From contig NZ_CP087879.1 in the NCBI RefSeq assembly GCF_021442325.1, forward strand, positions 2,418,001 to 2,482,000: a DNA stretch of 64,000 nucleotides, in the 5' to 3' direction. Source of the stretch: Agromyces marinus (GTDB taxonomy: Bacteria; Actinomycetota; Actinomycetes; Actinomycetales; Microbacteriaceae). A program made the position numbers and the translations under genes. The notes beneath the pieces are model-generated. The model did not search any database, was not told the origin of the DNA, and saw nothing but the letters and a program-made list of their open reading frames with translations. This document shows, piece by piece, positions 18,317-26,237 of this stretch. The first letter of the stretch is position 1, and each line of letters starts with the position of its first letter.

Positions 18317-20452
18317 TCAGCCCTGCGGGCGGGGGAACTGGTCCTGGAGGGTCGGGGCGACGAGCGGATGGCGTCGCAGTTCGCCGGGTCGCGGGCCCGC
18401 CCCGGAAACATCCGGCGGGGTGATGCCGAGTTCGAAGGCGGGCGAGTCAGCGAGTACGCGCAGGTCGCGGGATCCAGCGTCCACAAACCGCGGGTCGGCG
18501 GTGACCGAGTGCCGGTCGTGTCCGCGCTCGTGCCACGCGTCGTCGAGCGGCTGGGTCAGCTCGTACCGGACCGCGCCGTCGACGTCCGTCGTCTTCACGC
18601 CGTTCGCGGCGCGCACCGCCCCCGTGACGGGCCGCCCGTCCCAGAACAGGTTCAGGTCGCTCAGGATCGTGTAGTTGCGCACGTCGCGGTCGCCCTCGGT
18701 GCCCATGAAGCCAGGCGAGCCGTCGCCCACGACGATGTTGCGTTCGAACGTGAAGGAGACGTGGCTCTCGGGCCGCGTGATCGAGACCTGCCCGTGGCCG
18801 CCGTAGGCCCATACGTTGTTCCGGATCGTGACTTCGCGGCCGTAGTGGTGGTGGTACGCCTGGCTCGACACGTCGTGCACGACGTTGCCCTCGATCACGA
18901 CGTAGGAGGATCCCTCGTCGAGGTAGATGCCCCAGCCGCCGTAGTTCGCGCACTGCACGTCGTGGATATGGTTGCCGAGCACGACCGTGCCGGGCGCGAT
19001 CCCGAGCAGGTACACGCCGCCCATGTCGTTGAGCAGGCCCTGCCCGAGGTCGAAGACGTGGTTGCCCTCGATGCGGTTGCCCTGCGACGGGCTGTCGAGA
19101 TAGTCCCACATCCAGCCGACCGAGATGCCGGTGTAGAAGAAGTCGCTGATTCGGTTGTGGGCGATGACGTTGTGCGAGCCGTGCTGGAAGAGCACGGCCA
19201 CGCAGCTCGGATAGACCCGGCCGCCGCGGGTGATCTCGCAGTCGCTGACCTCGTTGGCGGAGTTGAACGCCTCCGAGGATGCGTCGACCGACCCGCCCGA
19301 GCGGATGGCGCCCGCACCGAGGTCGTCGAATCGCACGCCGCTGACGAGATTGCCGCGGCATCCGTCGCCGAACGAGACCCCGTAGCCGCCGACGCGCTCG
19401 ACGGCGCCGCCGATGATCGCGCACGAGCGGGCGTAGGTGAACTGCACGGCGGCGGGGACCGTGCTCGCGGCCTGAACGTCGGCCGCGAATCGGCCGTCGG
19501 CCGGCAGCATCGGGTCCTCTCGGACCCCGAACGGCGGCACGGCCGCGGGCACCTCGTCGAAGTCGGCCTCGAGGAAGCGCACGCCCTCGAAGCGGATCCC
19601 CCGCACGGGCTTCTCGGGCGTGCCGGTCGCCCGGACGAACACGTCGAGCACCGGCATCCGCACCTCGAGGGTTGCGACATCTTCGCCGTCCCTCGGCGCG
19701 TACCTGATCACGGACCCGCCCTCGGCGCCGGCGTCGAGGTACCACTCGCCCGCGACCTGCCCGAACGCCTCGCCGACGTTGTCGAGGTAGTAGCGGGCGA
19801 AGTCGTTCGCAGCGTCATCGCGCAGCGCGAAGATGCTGCGCAGGCTGCTGACGATCTCGCGGCGCTCGGGGTCGATCGAGCGGATCGGCATCCGTTCCTG
19901 CACCCAGTAGTGCGGGACCACGACTTCGACCGCGGTCTCGTCGACCAGGTCGGGGAGGTCGCCCTCTCGGTAGCGGAACCGGTCCGCGCCGTCGAACAGG
20001 GTGCCGACGAAGCTTCCGTTCGGGTCGAGGCCCTCCTGCTCCTCGATCCGCAGGAACCCGTCGCGCGGGTGGCGCGGGCGGGGCGCGCGGCGGCCGTCGA
20101 CGTACAGGCACCGGCCCTGCGCGCGCGGAGCGGGTGCGGCGAAGGCCGGCACGGTGTCGGCGCCGGCGGACTCGGTCCATCCGTCGATGCGGACCGACCC
20201 GCGCAACACCGGTGGCTCAGAGGGGTCGAGAGCTGCGAATGTCGTGAACGAATCGCCGGGTCCGAGTTCGAGGGTCTCCCGTACCGGGTACTCGCCCCCG
20301 GACATCCACACGACCGCCAGCTGGCCCGGCGCGCGGCGGCCGCGGACGAGTCGCATCGCCGTCTCGAGGTCGCGCGCCGGGTATCCGTGGGAGCCGTCGG
20401 CGAACGGGGATCCGTCGGGGCTGACATACACCTCGATACGGTCGGTCGACAC
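18317..20452 (-). CDS. Right-handed parallel beta-helix protein, putative cytoplasmic glycan-active enzyme
   Basis: 711 residues. The N-terminus (YVSPDGSPFADG, then SGGEYPVRETLELGPGD and a segment PPVLRGSVRIDGW) matches the opening of beta-helix glycoside hydrolase/lyase-like proteins such as GH141-type sequences. Residues about 330-600 carry coils rich in G-N-x-I/V (GNRIEGNHVFDLGQG, LGNHIHDVQCANYGG, VVIEGNVVHDVSSQ, VTIRNNVWAYGG). There is no signal peptide, so it would act on oligosaccharides after import by the transporter encoded upstream. The start is GTG at 20452, two bases after the permease stop. It is the last gene of the sugar operon. Its 3' end abuts the truncated permease remnant. 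The exact reaction is unknown. Confidence 0.7.
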   Translation of the reverse strand: MSTDRIEVYVSPDGSPFADGSHGYPARDLETAMRLVRGRRAPGQLAVVWMSGGEYPVRETLELGPGDSFTTFAALDPSEPPVLRGSVRIDGWTESAGADTVPAFAAPAPRAQGRCLYVDGRRAPRPRHPRDGFLRIEEQEGLDPNGSFVGTLFDGADRFRYREGDLPDLVDETAVEVVVPHYWVQERMPIRSIDPERREIVSSLRSIFALRDDAANDFARYYLDNVGEAFGQVAGEWYLDAGAEGGSVIRYAPRDGEDVATLEVRMPVLDVFVRATGTPEKPVRGIRFEGVRFLEADFDEVPAAVPPFGVREDPMLPADGRFAADVQAASTVPAAVQFTYARSCAIIGGAVERVGGYGVSFGDGCRGNLVSGVRFDDLGAGAIRSGGSVDASSEAFNSANEVSDCEITRGGRVYPSCVAVLFQHGSHNVIAHNRISDFFYTGISVGWMWDYLDSPSQGNRIEGNHVFDLGQGLLNDMGGVYLLGIAPGTVVLGNHIHDVQCANYGGWGIYLDEGSSYVVIEGNVVHDVSSQAYHHHYGREVTIRNNVWAYGGHGQVSITRPESHVSFTFERNIVVGDGSPGFMGTEGDRDVRNYTILSDLNLFWDGRPVTGAVRAANGVKTTDVDGAVRYELTQPLDDAWHERGHDRHSVTADPRFVDAGSRDLRVLADSPAFELGITPPDVSGAGPRPGELRRHPLVAPTLQDQFPRPQG

Positions 20453-20454
20453 GG

Positions 20455-21282
20455 CTATCCCTTCGTCGCGCCCGCCGTCACACCCGCGGTGATCTGGCGC
20501 TGGAAGATGATGTAGACCACCACGAGCGGCAGCACCACGAGCAGGATCCCGGCCAGGTAGGTCGGAATGTTGTCCGGGTACTGGCCGCGCAGGGCACTCA
20601 CGCCGACCATGACCGTGCGGTTCTCGGGCGACTGCATGATCAGCAGCGCGATCAGGATGTCGTTCCAGCAGAACAGTGCGTTGAGGATGCCCATCGACAG
20701 CAGCGCCGGTCGGCCGAGCGGCAGCATGATCCGTCGCCACACGCCGAACAAGCCGTTGCCGTCGACGCGCGCGGCCTCGGTGATCTCCTTCGGGATCCCC
20801 GAATAGAAGGCGGTCATGAAGAACACCGTGAACGGCAGGAACTGCGAGACGTACGCCGCGATGAGTCCCGCGTAGGAGTCCATGATCCCGATGTCGCTGA
20901 GCACCTTGATGACCGGCACCATGATGACCTGGAAGGGGATCATCATGGTCGCGAGGATGATGAGGAACGTCACCCGGCTGCCGCGGAAGGTCAGGTGGCT
21001 GAGCGAGTACCCCGCCATCGAGGCCAGGAGCAGGATGAGCGCGACCGATATCACCGTGACGATGATCGAGTTGAGGTAGTACCGGCCCATGTCGGCCTGC
21101 ACCCACGCGTCGACGTAGTTCGAGAACATCAACTCAGTCGTCGGGCCGAGTCGGTCGAGCACGTACTCGCGCCGGGACTTGAGCGAGATGTTGACCGCGT
21201 ACACCATCGGATAGATGGTCGCGACGGCCAGGAGCATCATCGGGATCGCGAGGATCCAGCGCCCGAGCTTCTCCTTGCGCAT
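20455..21282 (-). CDS. Carbohydrate ABC transporter permease, MalG type
   Basis: About 275-residue inner-membrane permease of a CUT1 sugar importer with six predicted helices. The cytoplasmic EAA loop reads EITEAARVDGNGLFGVWRRI, the site that contacts the shared ATPase (MsiK-type; none is encoded here). It ends in the conserved IIFQRQITAGVTAGATKG seen in MalG-like proteins. Start codons at 21285 and 21282 are adjacent. GGAGG lies four bases before 21282, so that is preferred, overlapping the upstream stop by one base; 21285 would give a 4-bp ATGA overlap. Third gene of the four-gene operon. Confidence 0.93.
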   Translation of the reverse strand: MRKEKLGRWILAIPMMLLAVATIYPMVYAVNISLKSRREYVLDRLGPTTELMFSNYVDAWVQADMGRYYLNSIIVTVISVALILLLASMAGYSLSHLTFRGSRVTFLIILATMMIPFQVIMVPVIKVLSDIGIMDSYAGLIAAYVSQFLPFTVFFMTAFYSGIPKEITEAARVDGNGLFGVWRRIMLPLGRPALLSMGILNALFCWNDILIALLIMQSPENRTVMVGVSALRGQYPDNIPTYLAGILLVVLPLVVVYIIFQRQITAGVTAGATKG

Positions 21283-22229
21283 CATGCCTCCTTGGTGGCG
21301 TGGCGCAGCACGCGGATCTGGATGAGGCCGATCACGAGGACCAGCAGGAGCAGGAAGACGGATGCCGCCGACGCGAGCGCCGGCCGGGCCTCGCCATTGA
21401 GCTTCCAGATGAGGAACTCCGGCAGGTAGGACGCCGTTCCGGGGCCGCCCGCGGTCATGGTGTACAGCAGGCCGAACAGCCCGGTGAGCATGCCGATCGT
21501 CGTGGTGACGAAGACAAAGGTGATCGTCTGCGAGAGCCCGGGAATGATCACGTGGACGATCGTCTGGCGCAGGTTCGCGCCGTCGATCCGGGCCGCCTCG
21601 AGGAGTTGGGTGTCGAGCGTGGAAAGTCCCGCGAGGAAGATCACCATGGCCATGCCGAAGGTGGCCCAGACGTGGACGCCGAGCACGCTCGGCAGGGCCG
21701 TGAGCGTCTGCCCGAGCCAATCGACCGTGGGCAGGCCGATGCTCGACGCTACGCCGTTGAGCGGGCCGTTGGCAGCGAGCACGATGTTGAAGATCGCACC
21801 GATGATGATCGGCGAGAGGACGACCGGGAGGAAGTAGACGCTGCGGTAGAACCGGTGACCGGGAACCTTGAGGAAGATGAAGGTCGCCAGCAGGCCAGCG
21901 ACGAGGACCTCGATGGGCACGAACAAGAGCACCACCAGCACGTTCCGGGCGGATGCCAGGAAGCGCTCGTCCTCGAGGAGCGTGAGGTAGTTCTGGAAGC
22001 CGACGAAGACTCCGTTGAGCTCACGATCGCCCGTGAACGAGAAGTTGATGCCGAGCAGGAGCGGGTAGATCCGGAAGACGCCGAGGATCGCGAGGACCGG
22101 GAGGACCATCAGGAACGGAACGATGCGCTCGAGGGTCCAGCGCCGTCTCGGGGCGCGGTCGATACGGGTTCGGCCCGGAGCCCGATCCGCGAGGACCAGG
22201 CTCCGGGTCGAGGAGGTGTCGAGGGACAT
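21282..22229 (-). CDS. Carbohydrate ABC transporter permease, MalF type
   Basis: 315-residue CUT1 permease. A basic N-terminal tail (about 33 residues) precedes six membrane helices starting at VPFLMVLPVLAILGVF. The EAA loop is LLEAARIDGANLRQTIVHVI. It pairs with the MalG-type permease downstream and the lipoprotein binding protein upstream. The binding-protein stop ends one base before this ATG, and GAAGG within that gene serves as ribosome binding site, so translation is tightly coupled. Confidence 0.93.
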   Translation of the reverse strand: MSLDTSSTRSLVLADRAPGRTRIDRAPRRRWTLERIVPFLMVLPVLAILGVFRIYPLLLGINFSFTGDRELNGVFVGFQNYLTLLEDERFLASARNVLVVLLFVPIEVLVAGLLATFIFLKVPGHRFYRSVYFLPVVLSPIIIGAIFNIVLAANGPLNGVASSIGLPTVDWLGQTLTALPSVLGVHVWATFGMAMVIFLAGLSTLDTQLLEAARIDGANLRQTIVHVIIPGLSQTITFVFVTTTIGMLTGLFGLLYTMTAGGPGTASYLPEFLIWKLNGEARPALASAASVFLLLLVLVIGLIQIRVLRHATKEA

Positions 22230-22230
22230 G

Positions 22231-23496
22231 TCAGCCTTCGCTTGCCGCCAGCTGACCGGCTGCGTCGTCGACCGTGACCTCGTTGATCAGCAGCTCCTGT
22301 CCGAGGCGGTGGAGCAGGTCGAGCGTCTCGCCCGACAGTGCCGTATGGAGGAGCGGCTTCGATCCGGGCAGCTCGCTCACGATGTCCTGGGCTGACTGAA
22401 TGTCGGTGTCGAGCTCGATCGTCGTGTCGGAGGTGATCTGGCCACCTGCGAGGGAGTAGGCCGAGAGCGCGTCATGGTCGACGGTCGCACGGATCCAGTC
22501 CACGCCGAGGTCGAACTTGTCCTCGTTCAGGATGCCGTATCCGATGCCGCCCTCGGCGGGGAGCGCCAGGGTCGTGCCGTCGTTGACGGTGACGGGCATC
22601 ATGAAGCCGAGGTCCTCGCCGAGGAACTCGTCGAACTGCTTCCAGTGCGCGATCCCGCTCGTGAGGCCGATGACCATGGCGGCCTGGCCGCCCGAGAAGA
22701 GGTCGAACGAGTCGTTGAACATGGCGGTCGAGTTCGCGCCGGCGTTGTACCAGCCGTCCTCGGAGGTCTGCTGCCAGAGCTCGAGGACCTGGCGGGCGTG
22801 CTCGCCCTCCCAATCGCGCTCTCCGTCGATCCAGGCGTCGTACTCCTCTGGCGTGAAGACGCCCGACGCGAATCCGGAGAGGAAGAACTCGATGCCGAGG
22901 CCCTCCTTGTTGCCGAGCGCGAAGCACGACACGTCGGTCTCGGCGAGGATCGACTCGCACGCCGTCGTGAGCTCGTCCCAGGTCGTCGGCGGGTTCTCGG
23001 CGTCGAGGCCGGCCTGCTCGAAGATGGCCTTGTTGTAGTAGATCGGGAAGCCCTGGAGGAACATCGGGGCGGAGTAGGTCTCGCCGCCGGCTTGGAACGC
23101 CGGCCAGCCCGCGAGGGTCTCCTCGAGGTCGGCGAGTTCCTCGGTGACGGGGAAAAGCATGTCGGCCCGCGATGCGAGCTGCGTGCCACCGTTGAACAGC
23201 GCCAGGTCGGGCGCTGTGCCCGCCTCGATCGCACTGCCGAGCAGCGTGTAGTACTGATCGAACGGCTGAGCGACGATCTCGACCTCGACATCGGGGTGCT
23301 TCTCGTTGAACGCCGCGATGACGTCGGTCTGGAAGGACTCGGCCGCCTCGTCGGAGTTGCCCCAGTTCCAAATGACGAGTTCGCCCGACTCCGCGCCACC
23401 GGAACTGCTGCCCGTGGTCGGCGCGGCACCGCCGCAACCCGTAAGTGCCAGCGCCGCGACCGCGCCGACGGCGACCGTGGTCATGATCCGCTTCAT
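22231..23496 (-). CDS. Sugar ABC transporter substrate-binding lipoprotein
   Basis: 421-residue extracellular solute-binding protein (family 1), tethered to the membrane. The signal peptide ends in the lipobox ALTGC with C21 the lipidated cysteine, followed by a Gly/Ser/Thr-rich linker. The mature protein begins ELVIWNWGNSDEA and includes the typical FNEKHPDVEVEIV and APDLALFNGG. It is the first gene of the operon and fixes its specificity, which cannot be read from sequence. ATG at 23496 has GAGAGG six bases upstream. It is transcribed from the promoter at 23574-23602, whose spacer holds an inverted repeat. Confidence 0.93.
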   Translation of the reverse strand: MKRIMTTVAVGAVAALALTGCGGAAPTTGSSSGGAESGELVIWNWGNSDEAAESFQTDVIAAFNEKHPDVEVEIVAQPFDQYYTLLGSAIEAGTAPDLALFNGGTQLASRADMLFPVTEELADLEETLAGWPAFQAGGETYSAPMFLQGFPIYYNKAIFEQAGLDAENPPTTWDELTTACESILAETDVSCFALGNKEGLGIEFFLSGFASGVFTPEEYDAWIDGERDWEGEHARQVLELWQQTSEDGWYNAGANSTAMFNDSFDLFSGGQAAMVIGLTSGIAHWKQFDEFLGEDLGFMMPVTVNDGTTLALPAEGGIGYGILNEDKFDLGVDWIRATVDHDALSAYSLAGGQITSDTTIELDTDIQSAQDIVSELPGSKPLLHTALSGETLDLLHRLGQELLINEVTVDDAAGQLAASEG

Positions 23497-23573
23497 TGCG
23501 TTACCTCTCGTCCGTGATGGGAATGCCGGGCCCGCTGCAGGGGTCTGATGCTCGGCGTACTCTTGGTGGAGTA

Positions 23574-23602
23574 AATGTACTACGTATCATGTCGTACCGC
23601 AA
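23574..23602 (-). promoter_or_regulatory. Promoter with embedded operator for the sugar operon
   Basis: On the minus strand TTGCGG (complement of 23597-23602) and TACATT (complement of 23574-23579) are separated by exactly 17 bp. The spacer is filled by an imperfect 21-bp inverted repeat at 23577-23597 with GTAC at both ends (GTACGACATG / TACGTAGTAC halves). A repressor bound here would block RNA polymerase; the geometry fits a GntR-like dimer. No regulator gene is nearby. The 5' leader would be about 70 bases. Confidence 0.6.
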
Positions 23603-23720
23603 TTGAACCGGTTGACCTGAACGCCACGTCGCTCGGGGCGCGTCCAGGCACGGTGACGGGCGGGCCGTGGTTGCCCACGACCCTCGCCCGCGACGAAACG
23701 GTGCGGGCGCGCCTGCCGCG

Positions 23721-24977
23721 TCAGCGCACGCGCACCGACAGGCAGGTGACGCAGCCCTCGAGCTTCTCGAACTCGCTGACATCGACCGTGACGACCCGGT
23801 ATCCGAGTCCGGAGACGAGCTCTGCGGACTTCGGGGCGGATGCCGACATGAGCAGCGTCTCGTCCGAGAGGACGACGACGGCGACGCCCTCGGGCTCCGG
23901 CACCTCGAGGAAGCGGGGGAACAGGCTCGTGGAGCCGACCAGGTCGGGGTGGCCGATCACCGTGCCGTCGGGGAGCGCCGTGACCGTGCTCTTCAGGTGC
24001 AGGGCCTTCGTGACGGGAACGGCCACGACGGTGTAGCCGAGCGGTGAGAGGATGCCGCGGAGCTGGCGGATCGCCTCGGCGTTGGTCCGACCGGACGCGC
24101 CGACGTACACGGTCTCGCCGACCTTCAGGACGTCGCCGCCGTCGAGCGTTCCGGGCGCGGCGATGCGTGCGACCGAGATGCCGGGCAGTGCCCGCACGGT
24201 CCGTTCGACGGCCTCCACCTCTGCCGCGCGCGATTCGGCGCCCGGGTTCGCGATGACCGCCGTGTCGCCGAAGAAGACGACCGTGTCCTCGATGAACACC
24301 GAATCGGGAAGGCCGGGGGCCGCATCGACCTCGAGCGTCTCCCACCCCTCGGCGACGAGCGCCGCGCAGTAGTCGTCCCACTGCTCGTCGGCCTTCGCCT
24401 GGTCGATCGGACGGCGTTCGACGTGGGTGAGCACGGCTTCGTCGAGGTTCGAGGCAGGGATCCGCACGAGCGCGACGCGACGCGCTCGGCGCCGGGGTCG
24501 CCGCTCCAGGACCCGCGCGTAGACGCGCGGGGCGACGAACACCTCGGCGAGCACCGCCGCCACGATGAAGGCCAGGTTGATCCCGAGCACGCTGGAGAGC
24601 ACGAGCGAGTACACCTGACCGGTCATCGGCACGGCGCTCAGCGCGACGTTCACGCTCGCCGCGAGCAGCGTGGCGAGCACCGCGGAGGTGAGCCCGACGG
24701 GCAGCGCGAGGAACCAGGCGCGCAGGGCGCCCACCGCGTGGCCGATGGAGAGCAGCCCGAGCAGCACGAGGGCGGCGAGCGCGAAGAACGGCACCGCCTG
24801 CCCGAGCACGACCGGGTTCTGCTCGCGGGCGACGAAGTTCGCGAGCACGCCGGCCGCGAACGCGATGAGCGCGACCGCCCCGGCCGAGACCAGCGCCGCA
24901 CCCGAACGGCGTGCCACCGTGGCCTGCGCGGGGTGGTGTGCCGACGGGGCGGGAGGCTGGGTCGCAGGGGGCGTCAT
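23721..24977 (-). CDS. DDAH-type amidinohydrolase fused to a membrane domain
   Basis: 418 residues. Residues about 28-150 hold four hydrophobic helices; 160-418 are a dimethylarginine dimethylaminohydrolase-like domain of the pentein fold. Visible family features are DSVFIEDTVVFFGDTAVI, TLDGGDVLKVGETVYVG, the catalytic histidine H327 in ALHLKSTVTALPD, and the catalytic cysteine C412 in GCVTCLS at the C-terminus. The expected reaction is hydrolysis of dimethylarginine (or a related guanidine) to citrulline and an amine. The membrane module suggests the enzyme is held at the membrane. The start at 24977 sits seven bases after TAGGCT, so the message is probably leaderless. Confidence 0.85.
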   Translation of the reverse strand: MTPPATQPPAPSAHHPAQATVARRSGAALVSAGAVALIAFAAGVLANFVAREQNPVVLGQAVPFFALAALVLLGLLSIGHAVGALRAWFLALPVGLTSAVLATLLAASVNVALSAVPMTGQVYSLVLSSVLGINLAFIVAAVLAEVFVAPRVYARVLERRPRRRARRVALVRIPASNLDEAVLTHVERRPIDQAKADEQWDDYCAALVAEGWETLEVDAAPGLPDSVFIEDTVVFFGDTAVIANPGAESRAAEVEAVERTVRALPGISVARIAAPGTLDGGDVLKVGETVYVGASGRTNAEAIRQLRGILSPLGYTVVAVPVTKALHLKSTVTALPDGTVIGHPDLVGSTSLFPRFLEVPEPEGVAVVVLSDETLLMSASAPKSAELVSGLGYRVVTVDVSEFEKLEGCVTCLSVRVR

Positions 24978-24984
24978 GCGCACG

Positions 24985-24990
24985 AGCCTA
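24985..24990 (-). promoter_or_regulatory. -10 box of a leaderless promoter (DDAH gene)
   Basis: TAGGCT on the minus strand, seven bases before the ATG at 24977. The same hexamer and spacing occur before the GNAT gene at 1799. Confidence 0.55.
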
Positions 24991-24992
24991 TC

Positions 24993-25039
24993 GGCCGTGC
25001 GGGTCGGTCCCCGCCCTCGGCCGCCCCGTCGGCACGGCC
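24993..25039 (-). terminator. Possible terminator of the dehydrogenase gene
   Basis: 8-bp arms GGCCGTGC/GCACGGCC (24993-25000 with 25032-25039) enclose a GC-rich interior immediately after the dehydrogenase stop, just upstream of the DDAH -10 box. Confidence 0.4.
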
Positions 25040-26137
25040 TCAGCGGGCCGCGTCGAGGCGTGCAGCGGCGAGCCGCTCGGCCGCGTCGAGGGTCGTCATG
25101 CCTGCCCGGTCGGCCTCCCGGTGCACGGCCGCGACGACATCGCCGATGCCCGCGATCCTGCGGTCGAGTTCGTCCTGTCCGATGCCCGGCGTCGAGGCGA
25201 GGTCGAGGTAGACCACGCCGCCCGCGTTCACCACGAAGTCCGGGGCCCAGGCGATGCCGCGGCCGCGGAGCAGCCGAGCGACCTCCCGCTCGGCGAGCTG
25301 GTTGTTCGCGGCTCCGACGACGGCCCGCACGCGCAGCTCGTCGACGACCTCGGGGGTCAGCACGCCGCCCAGCCCGCACGGCACGAAGACGTCGGCGTCG
25401 ACCCGGTGCACCTCATCCGGGTCGACCCAGTCCGCCCCGAGTTCATCGGCGAGGGCGCGCTTGGACTCCTGCACGTCGGCGACGGTGAGTCGTGCGCCGC
25501 CCGCCGCCAGTGCGCGCGCGAGGCGCCCGCCGACCTGCCCGAGGCCCGAGATCGCGAAGTGGCGGCCGGCGACGTCGCTCGAGCCGAAGACGTGCTCGAG
25601 GGTCGCGAGGATCCCGGCGTGCACGCCGGCGGCCGTGGCATCCGCCGGCTCGCCCACGCCGCCCTGGTCGGCGGGCAGGCCGCACACGTGCTCGGTCCGC
25701 TCGTGGACCGCGGCCATGAGCTCGGCGCTCGTGCCCACGTCTTCCGCCGTCATGTAGGCGCCGCCGAGCGACTCGACGGCGTCGCCGAGGTCGAGCATCG
25801 CGTCGCGGCGGCGCGCTTCGTCGAGCGTCTCGCCGGCCGGGATGCAGACCACCGACTTCCCGCCGCCGCGGGCGAGGCCGGCGGCGGCGTTCTTCAGCGT
25901 CATCGCCTGCGAGAGCCGCAGGGCGTCGGCGAGCGCGTCGGTCCAGTGCTCGTACTGCCACACGCGCGCGCCGCCGAGCGCCTGGCCGAGCACGGTCGAG
26001 TGCACGGCGACGATGATGGTGAGCCCGGAACGGGGGCCGCGCGTGATGAGCACGCGCTCGTGGTCGGGGGCGTCGAGGGGAAGTGCGGCGTGGACCCCGG
26101 GGGTCGGTGCAGGGGCCGGGGCGTGGGTGATCGACAT
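25040..26137 (-). CDS. Leucine/valine-type amino acid dehydrogenase
   Basis: 365-residue NAD-dependent dehydrogenase of the Glu/Leu/Phe/Val family, which reversibly deaminates a branched-chain amino acid to its 2-oxo acid. Catalytic residues are visible: K82 (MTLKNAAAGLA), K94 in GGGKSVV and D133 in TAEDVGTS. The Rossmann motif SGLGQVGGRLARAL binds NAD. The length and the GGGK-S form fit leucine/valine dehydrogenases rather than glutamate dehydrogenase. ATG at 26137 has AAGGAGAA seven bases upstream, so it has a real leader, unlike many neighbours. It is a single gene between purH and the DDAH gene; nitrogen or acyl-CoA precursor supply are both plausible. Confidence 0.88.
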   Translation of the reverse strand: MSITHAPAPAPTPGVHAALPLDAPDHERVLITRGPRSGLTIIVAVHSTVLGQALGGARVWQYEHWTDALADALRLSQAMTLKNAAAGLARGGGKSVVCIPAGETLDEARRRDAMLDLGDAVESLGGAYMTAEDVGTSAELMAAVHERTEHVCGLPADQGGVGEPADATAAGVHAGILATLEHVFGSSDVAGRHFAISGLGQVGGRLARALAAGGARLTVADVQESKRALADELGADWVDPDEVHRVDADVFVPCGLGGVLTPEVVDELRVRAVVGAANNQLAEREVARLLRGRGIAWAPDFVVNAGGVVYLDLASTPGIGQDELDRRIAGIGDVVAAVHREADRAGMTTLDAAERLAAARLDAAR

Positions 26138-26237
26138 CGATCGGTTCTCCTTGTTCATCGCCTTGTGGGCGTGGCTGTGCGAGCGCTTCGTGGGCGCCCT
26201 CAGCACAAGGGTACCGCCGGGGCGATGCCCTCCGGCA

